The position numbers and the translations under genes were made by a program. The notes under the pieces were generated by a model that was not told the DNA's origin, did not search any database, and saw only the letters and a list, made by a program, of their open reading frames with translations. Below are positions 5,849 through 9,338 of a stretch of 9,338 nucleotides of DNA, piece after piece. The stretch lies in assembly GCA_964533935.1 (NCBI GenBank), contig CAZHOG010000019.1, forward strand, positions 1-9,338. Direction: 5' to 3'. Numbering within the stretch: the stretch's first letter is position 1; each line of letters begins with the position of its first letter. The stretch is from RUG14121 sp964533935 (GTDB taxonomy: Bacteria > Bacillota_I > Bacilli_A > RF39 > UBA660).

Positions 5849-7276
5849 ATGTACGATGGTAAACAAGTATTAACAATAACAAATAAAATAAAATCTGCTG
5901 ATATGGGAGGTCTTGGTAAAGAACTAACTGAAAGAATTGGTACAGGAAATTATGATAATAATAGAACAAAATTTAATATAGAATATGTTCCATTATGTAG
6001 TACAAATTTAGCCAGTTCCACCTATAAAACTCTTTATAAAAATAATGTAGAATTTAATAAAAATAACAAAAATATTAATCTATTAAATGGTTGTGTAATA
6101 ACTAGTGGTCAAGAATTTTTTAAATCTTTAGGAATGAGATTTGAAGATACAGGAAGAATCCACATAACAGGAGAACATAAAAATGAGCCAATTGAAAAAG
6201 CGATTATTAATAATTCTAATGATATATCTGATAAGGTATTAGAATATTTTAATGCTTCACATCAATTTTTATGCAACTTAGTTGGAAAAGAAAATGTTAT
6301 CTACTCTGCTGTTCATTTTGATGAAGATACTCCGCATATGCACTTCTACTTTACTCCAATAGTAAATGAAGTTCATAGAAAAGTATTTAAAACTGATAAT
6401 GATGGAAAACAGATAATGAAATCTTATATTGGAAAAGATGGTATTCAAAAATTGATACCAATTCAAAAGAAAGATGAAACTGGTAAAAATATTTATACTA
6501 TTGAAAAAGGAAAATTTCTTAACTCAGATCAATTTTGGAAAAACAAAGGTTTTAAAACATCTTATGCTAAAATCCAAGATGATTATAATAAATATATAAG
6601 TGATAAAGGTTTTAATCTTGATAGAGGTCAAATTGGTGCTAACAAGCATCATACAACTAAAGCTGAAAAATATTTAGAAGAAATTCGAGAAGAAACAAAA
6701 TTAGTTAAAGAAGAATATAATCAAAATAAAGCTTTAAACAGTCTTGAAATAAAATATAAAGATAAAATATCAAGTGTTGATATTAATCCACTTCTAAGCC
6801 CTGAAAAAGGCAAAATTTTAGGATATAAAGATAAGGATATAACTTACTTATCTAATTACTCTAAAGAGCTTACTAAGGATAATTTAAATAAGGAAAAAGA
6901 ACTTCAACAAAAAGATGTAATTATAGATAATAAGGAACAATATATTAAAAACTTATCTTCCGAAATAAAAAAATTAAAATCTGGAAAAACAATGCAAGAA
7001 AAAGATATTATTATTGAAAGTCAAAAAAATATTATAAACGAAAAAGATAAAATTATATACTCTTTAAAACAAGAAATAAGCAATTTAAAGACTTTTATTC
7101 ATGATAAATTAGAAGATGTTAAAGATGTTGCAGTAAATCTATATAAAGCATTGAGAAGAACATTAGGATTTGATGTTGATAAACATCAAGAATATGATGA
7201 AAGTTCTTTTAAAAACATAAGTAAAAATATTAATAAAAAATATGATAAAAATAAATCAGATGACTTTGAATTATGA
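5849..7276 (+). CDS. MOBV-family relaxase (Mob/Pre), variant motif I
   Basis: The 475-residue protein has the Mob_Pre layout. Motif III, the metal-binding site, is clear: HFDEDTPHMHFYFTP, with His156, Asp158, Glu159, His163 and His165. The N-terminal block SADMGGLGKELTER at 16-29 matches motif I, followed by NYDNNRTKFNIEY at 34-46. From about 270 to 420 the protein is charged and heptad-like, a probable coiled coil for dimerisation or contact with a coupling protein. The protein should nick oriT and pilot the strand through a helper conjugation channel. From memory of pMV158 MobM, the catalytic His22 position is occupied here by Glu25, so the nucleophile may differ; Tyr35 is a nearby candidate. 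The stop is TGA. The start is set by GAAAGGA 9 bases upstream, next to the hairpin-rich block. Confidence 0.92.
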   Translation: MYDGKQVLTITNKIKSADMGGLGKELTERIGTGNYDNNRTKFNIEYVPLCSTNLASSTYKTLYKNNVEFNKNNKNINLLNGCVITSGQEFFKSLGMRFEDTGRIHITGEHKNEPIEKAIINNSNDISDKVLEYFNASHQFLCNLVGKENVIYSAVHFDEDTPHMHFYFTPIVNEVHRKVFKTDNDGKQIMKSYIGKDGIQKLIPIQKKDETGKNIYTIEKGKFLNSDQFWKNKGFKTSYAKIQDDYNKYISDKGFNLDRGQIGANKHHTTKAEKYLEEIREETKLVKEEYNQNKALNSLEIKYKDKISSVDINPLLSPEKGKILGYKDKDITYLSNYSKELTKDNLNKEKELQQKDVIIDNKEQYIKNLSSEIKKLKSGKTMQEKDIIIESQKNIINEKDKIIYSLKQEISNLKTFIHDKLEDVKDVAVNLYKALRRTLGFDVDKHQEYDESSFKNISKNINKKYDKNKSDDFEL

Positions 7277-7282
7277 TATAAT
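7274..7282 (+). promoter_or_regulatory. Extended -10 promoter for the cargo gene
   Basis: TGATATAAT is an exact extended -10 element (TG-N-TATAAT), with TATAAT at 7277-7282. It overlaps the relaxase stop codon. No good -35 is seen at the expected position, which extended -10 promoters tolerate. The leader to the ATG at 7317 would be about 28 bases. The cargo gene may thus be expressed independently of transfer genes. Confidence 0.5.
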
Positions 7283-7316
7283 ATTTTATAAATTTAGAAA
7301 GTAGGATGAAGCTATT

Positions 7317-7946
7317 ATGAAATTAGATTTGAATAATGTATACAATCAAATTGATAATGATGGAAAGAGTATTATTAATATGTATGTGACAGCCAGACAA
7401 TTTAAAAATGCAATATTAATTAACGAAATGGTATCATTACCCAATACAATAAATGGACAATTAATAAAAGCAATGGGAAAACAAACAGGGTTTGATATTT
7501 TCTCAACAAGCGATAATAAAATTAAAAATAAAATGTTTCCTTTTCTAGTAAATAAAGCATTTGCTTGTGAAGTTTATTTAAAGCTAATTCTAAAATCAGA
7601 AAAAACAGATTTAGATGAACTAATTACGAAAAAAATAATTACTAAAAATGAAAAGCATGAATTATTATCTCTCTTAAATTTAATAAAGTGCAACTTAAAA
7701 AACGATATTATAATCAGTATTAATAGCAGTACTACTAAAAAAATTACAGTTTCTGAATTTGATGATAAAGTTAAAAAAATTTCAAATGTTTTTGCTCATT
7801 GGAGGTATATATATGAAAAAGTAAATGGACAAGATAATATTGTTGAATTTACATTTTTAAATGTTTTTTGCGAATATTTGGATTTATATACAAAAGCATT
7901 AATATTAAAAAGTTATAAGTACAATGTCGATGAAGATATAAGGTAA
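7317..7946 (+). CDS. HEPN-like protein of unknown role (element cargo)
   Basis: This is a 209-residue, mostly helical soluble protein that I cannot assign firmly. The segment FLVNKAFACEVYLKLIL at 76-92, HELLSLLN at 114-121 and ISNVFAHWRYIYE at 155-167 follow the layout of HEPN-fold proteins. In those, a paired helix of the type 'A-E-LYLKALL' is followed by a late 'F-WRY-YE' helix. The classical HEPN RNase motif R-x4-6-H is not seen: His161 is followed, not preceded, by Arg163. It may therefore be a non-catalytic or divergent member. HEPN proteins often act in toxin-antitoxin or phage defence systems, but no partner gene is visible. A weak site AGGA lies 10 bases before the ATG, and a terminator follows. 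Confidence 0.8.
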   Translation: MKLDLNNVYNQIDNDGKSIINMYVTARQFKNAILINEMVSLPNTINGQLIKAMGKQTGFDIFSTSDNKIKNKMFPFLVNKAFACEVYLKLILKSEKTDLDELITKKIITKNEKHELLSLLNLIKCNLKNDIIISINSSTTKKITVSEFDDKVKKISNVFAHWRYIYEKVNGQDNIVEFTFLNVFCEYLDLYTKALILKSYKYNVDEDIR

Positions 7947-7959
7947 ATAAGTTACTGAC

Positions 7960-7986
7960 AAGAACAGCAAAAGTTGTTCTTTTCTT
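7960..7986 (+). terminator. Rho-independent terminator after the cargo gene
   Basis: AAGAACAGC (7960-7968) pairs with GTTGTTCTT (7973-7981) over 9 positions with one G-T wobble and an AAAA loop, followed by TTCTT. It lies 14 bases after the cargo stop and separates that gene from the integrase. The T-tract is short and interrupted, so efficiency may be moderate. Confidence 0.7.
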
Positions 7987-8004
7987 ATGCAAAGATTATG
8001 CAAA
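7985..8004. repeat. Direct repeat TTATGCAAA, 11-base period
   Basis: TTATGCAAA occurs at 7985-7993 and again at 7996-8004, so the copies fall on the same face of the helix. They lie between the terminator and the inverted repeat before the integrase. They could be binding sites for a regulator or for the small DNA-binding protein. The second copy might also serve as a weak -35 (TTATGC), with TAAAAT at 8020-8025, 18 bases away. Confidence 0.55.
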
Positions 8005-8018
8005 ATAATAAAATAATG

Positions 8019-8048
8019 GTAAAATATCGTTGTATGTCGATATTTTAC
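8019..8048 (+). promoter_or_regulatory. Perfect 11-bp inverted repeat in the integrase leader
   Basis: GTAAAATATCG (8019-8029) and CGATATTTTAC (8038-8048) are exact reverse complements with an 8-base loop TTGTATGT. The repeat ends 9 bases before the integrase ribosome binding site AGGAGG (8058-8063). It may be an operator for integrase control or an RNA hairpin in the leader. There is no T-run after it, so it is unlikely to be a terminator. Confidence 0.65.
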
Positions 8049-8073
8049 GGATTACAAAGGAGGTAATAAAGTA

Positions 8074-9225
8074 ATGTCCGTAAGACAACTCAATAATAAT
8101 AAAATAACAAAAGATGGAAGATCATGGGTATTTATTCAATATAATACCGGTCTAGATGGTAAAAGACATCAGTATCAGTCAAAAGCATTTATGACTGAAA
8201 AAGAAGCAATAGATGCTGAAAATATATATTTAGATAAATATAAAGATGTAGAAGTTAATCCACATATGACTTTTAAAGAAGCTTATACTATCTATTATGA
8301 ATACCAAAGAGATAAAATAAAAGATTCTACTCTAAAAACCTATAGAGATAGAATCGTATATATGGGTTTACTCGACAATGTGGAATTAGTAAATTTAAAT
8401 TGGGATTTATATCAGAAATGGAGAAAAGAAATTAATAAATTAACTTTATGTGATAGATATAAAACTGATATTCAAAAGTTTATTAAACAAGTAATAAACT
8501 TTGCTGAAAAACAATGGGATTTTAACTTAAGAAAATTTTACAATAAATTAGAACCATTTAAAACTCCTGGAGCAATAAAAAAAGAAATGCAATTTTTTGA
8601 ACCAGAAGAATTTTATCAATTTTTATCTGTTATAGATGATTTAAAAGATAAATGCTTTTTTGAAATACTCTATTACTGTGGACTAAGAAGATCTGAAGCA
8701 AGAGGCTTACAATGGAAACATATTGATTTTAAAAATCAAATGCTTACCATATGTCAGCAAGTATTAAATCCATCAACTAGTAATGCAAATAGTGAATGGT
8801 ATATATCTAGTCCAAAGACAGAAGCTTCTAATAGGACTATCCCTATTCCAAATGTTTTATTTACTGATTTAAAAGAATTAAAGAAAACAGATGAATCATA
8901 TTCTAAATTTAAAAATACTTGGTTTGTTTTTGGAGATGTTGTTCCTATGACAAATAGTCATATGTATAGTGTAAGAGATAAATATACTGAATTATCCGGT
9001 GTTAAGCATATAAGAATTCATGATTTCAGACACTCATGTGCTTCAGCCTTAATTTCAGGCTCTGCTCCTATTACAGCAGTATCTAATTATTTGGGACATT
9101 CTGAAACAACAGAAACTCTAGAAACTTATACACATATGTTAAAAAAAGATATGGCAAATGTTCCAAGATTCTTTGACACATTAGAAAAAGACTTTCATGA
9201 AAAGTCTTCAGATAAATCAAAATAA
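8074..9225 (+). CDS. Tyrosine recombinase/integrase of the element
   Basis: The 383-residue integrase has the three expected parts. An arm-DNA-binding domain lies at about 1-60, a SAM-like core-binding domain at 65-155, and a catalytic domain at 175-365. The catalytic residues are all present: Arg205 (CGLRRSE), Lys248 (SPKTE), His316 and Arg319 (HDFRHS), His342 (LGHS) and nucleophile Tyr352 (TYTHM). It should integrate and excise the element by cutting and rejoining attachment sites. Its place at the right end next to repeated short motifs is typical, since attP usually lies within about 100 bases of the integrase. The ribosome binding site AAAGGAGG precedes the ATG by 10 bases. The perfect inverted repeat just upstream suggests separate control. 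Confidence 0.96.
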   Translation: MSVRQLNNNKITKDGRSWVFIQYNTGLDGKRHQYQSKAFMTEKEAIDAENIYLDKYKDVEVNPHMTFKEAYTIYYEYQRDKIKDSTLKTYRDRIVYMGLLDNVELVNLNWDLYQKWRKEINKLTLCDRYKTDIQKFIKQVINFAEKQWDFNLRKFYNKLEPFKTPGAIKKEMQFFEPEEFYQFLSVIDDLKDKCFFEILYYCGLRRSEARGLQWKHIDFKNQMLTICQQVLNPSTSNANSEWYISSPKTEASNRTIPIPNVLFTDLKELKKTDESYSKFKNTWFVFGDVVPMTNSHMYSVRDKYTELSGVKHIRIHDFRHSCASALISGSAPITAVSNYLGHSETTETLETYTHMLKKDMANVPRFFDTLEKDFHEKSSDKSK

Positions 9226-9231
9226 ACTTTA

Positions 9232-9266
9232 ACCCATTATAAATTTGATGGGTAGATGATGGGTAG
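9232..9266. repeat. Repeated GATGGGTAG motifs, probable arm-type integrase sites
   Basis: GATGGGTAG occurs at 9247-9255 and 9258-9266, an 11-base period, and the inverted form ACCCAT is at 9232-9237. The cluster begins six bases after the integrase stop. Short direct repeats in this position are typical of arm-type sites of tyrosine integrases. Binding by this integrase is inference. Confidence 0.55.
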
Positions 9267-9302
9267 CGTTCTCTACTATATCTTGAAAAGCCCTGTAAAT
9301 AC

Positions 9303-9329
9303 AAAAAAAGTGGAGCACCGTAGTGCTCC
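9303..9329 (-). terminator. Minus-strand rho-independent terminator with UACG tetraloop
   Basis: GGAGCAC (9312-9318) and GTGCTCC (9323-9329) are perfect complements. On the minus strand the loop reads TACG closed by C-G, a stable UNCG-type tetraloop, and seven T follow (complement of 9303-9309) after two bases. It should end transcription of a minus-strand gene that lies to the right of the window, and probably marks chromosomal flank. Confidence 0.75.
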
Positions 9330-9338
9330 TTCAGGGGG

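Larger units (their letters stand above)
4196..9310 (+). mobile_element. Putative integrative and mobilizable element (IME), about 5.1 kb
   Basis: All genes from about 4200 rightward are on the plus strand, opposite to the chromosome-like genes on the left. Together they form a standard IME set: small DNA-binding protein, RepA-like ATPase, hairpin-rich oriT-like spacer, MOBV relaxase, one cargo gene and a tyrosine integrase at the end. No conjugation channel genes occur, so mobilization in trans is expected. The left limit is placed where the ABC exporter loses its natural start. The right limit is placed beyond the integrase, before the terminator stem at 9312. A 9-base direct repeat TACAAAAAA at 4178-4186 and 9300-9308 is the only candidate for an attachment core I found; it is weak because of its A-run. 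The ends are therefore estimates. Confidence 0.75.

Noticed and set aside
9188..9208. Inverted repeat AAGACTTT/AAAGTCTT as integrase terminator
   Set aside because: It lies inside the integrase gene, 17 bases before its stop, and is not followed by a T-run. It may be a chance palindrome or a minor part of the attachment region.
9083..9304. Minus-strand open frame of 73 codons over the integrase end
   Set aside because: It is antisense to the conserved catalytic end of the integrase and shows no ribosome binding site or recognisable domain.
1..9338. CRISPR array, rRNA or tRNA genes, complete insertion sequences
   Set aside because: No regularly spaced repeats, RNA gene signatures or transposase motifs were found in the window.

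Overview
The window is AT-rich DNA (roughly 27-30% GC by eye) from a low-GC Firmicute-type bacterium, perhaps a gut Bacilli or Clostridia lineage. TGG encodes Trp and TGA is used as a stop (the relaxase), so the standard bacterial code fits and a Mycoplasma-type code is not needed. Shine-Dalgarno sites are strong and Gram-positive in style. Species cannot be named from the sequence alone.

The left part (1-4195) is chromosome-like and all on the minus strand. Two transcription units are visible. The first is a three-gene cluster: an ABC exporter, a PAP2 phosphatase and a DgkA-family lipid kinase, tightly spaced or overlapping and ending in a rho-independent terminator at 1430-1457. The lipid enzymes fit recycling of undecaprenyl phosphate in the membrane. 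The second is a TetR-family regulator followed one base later by a DrrA/CcmA-type ABC ATPase that runs off the left edge. Palindromes upstream of the regulator look like its own operator.

The right part (about 4196 to about 9310) is all on the plus strand and reads as a compact integrative and mobilizable element (IME). It carries a small excisionase-like DNA-binding protein, a RepA-like AAA ATPase that overlaps it, and a 276-base non-coding block packed with hairpins that is a likely oriT. A MOBV (Mob/Pre) relaxase, a HEPN-like cargo protein and a tyrosine integrase follow, with the integrase at the right end. No type IV secretion genes are present, so transfer would depend on a helper. In this model the integrase and the small protein excise the element, the relaxase nicks the hairpin block, and the ATPase supports replication or strand separation.

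The left junction is unusual. The ABC exporter starts there without a ribosome binding site, and a headless C-terminal gene fragment (to 4343) meets it from the other side. The right end holds 11-base-spaced repeats beside the integrase and a minus-strand terminator with a UACG tetraloop. Nothing in the window proves a new type of system. The best leads are the oriT block, a relaxase whose motif I lacks the usual histidine, a perfect 11-bp inverted repeat in front of the integrase, and the HEPN-like cargo gene.
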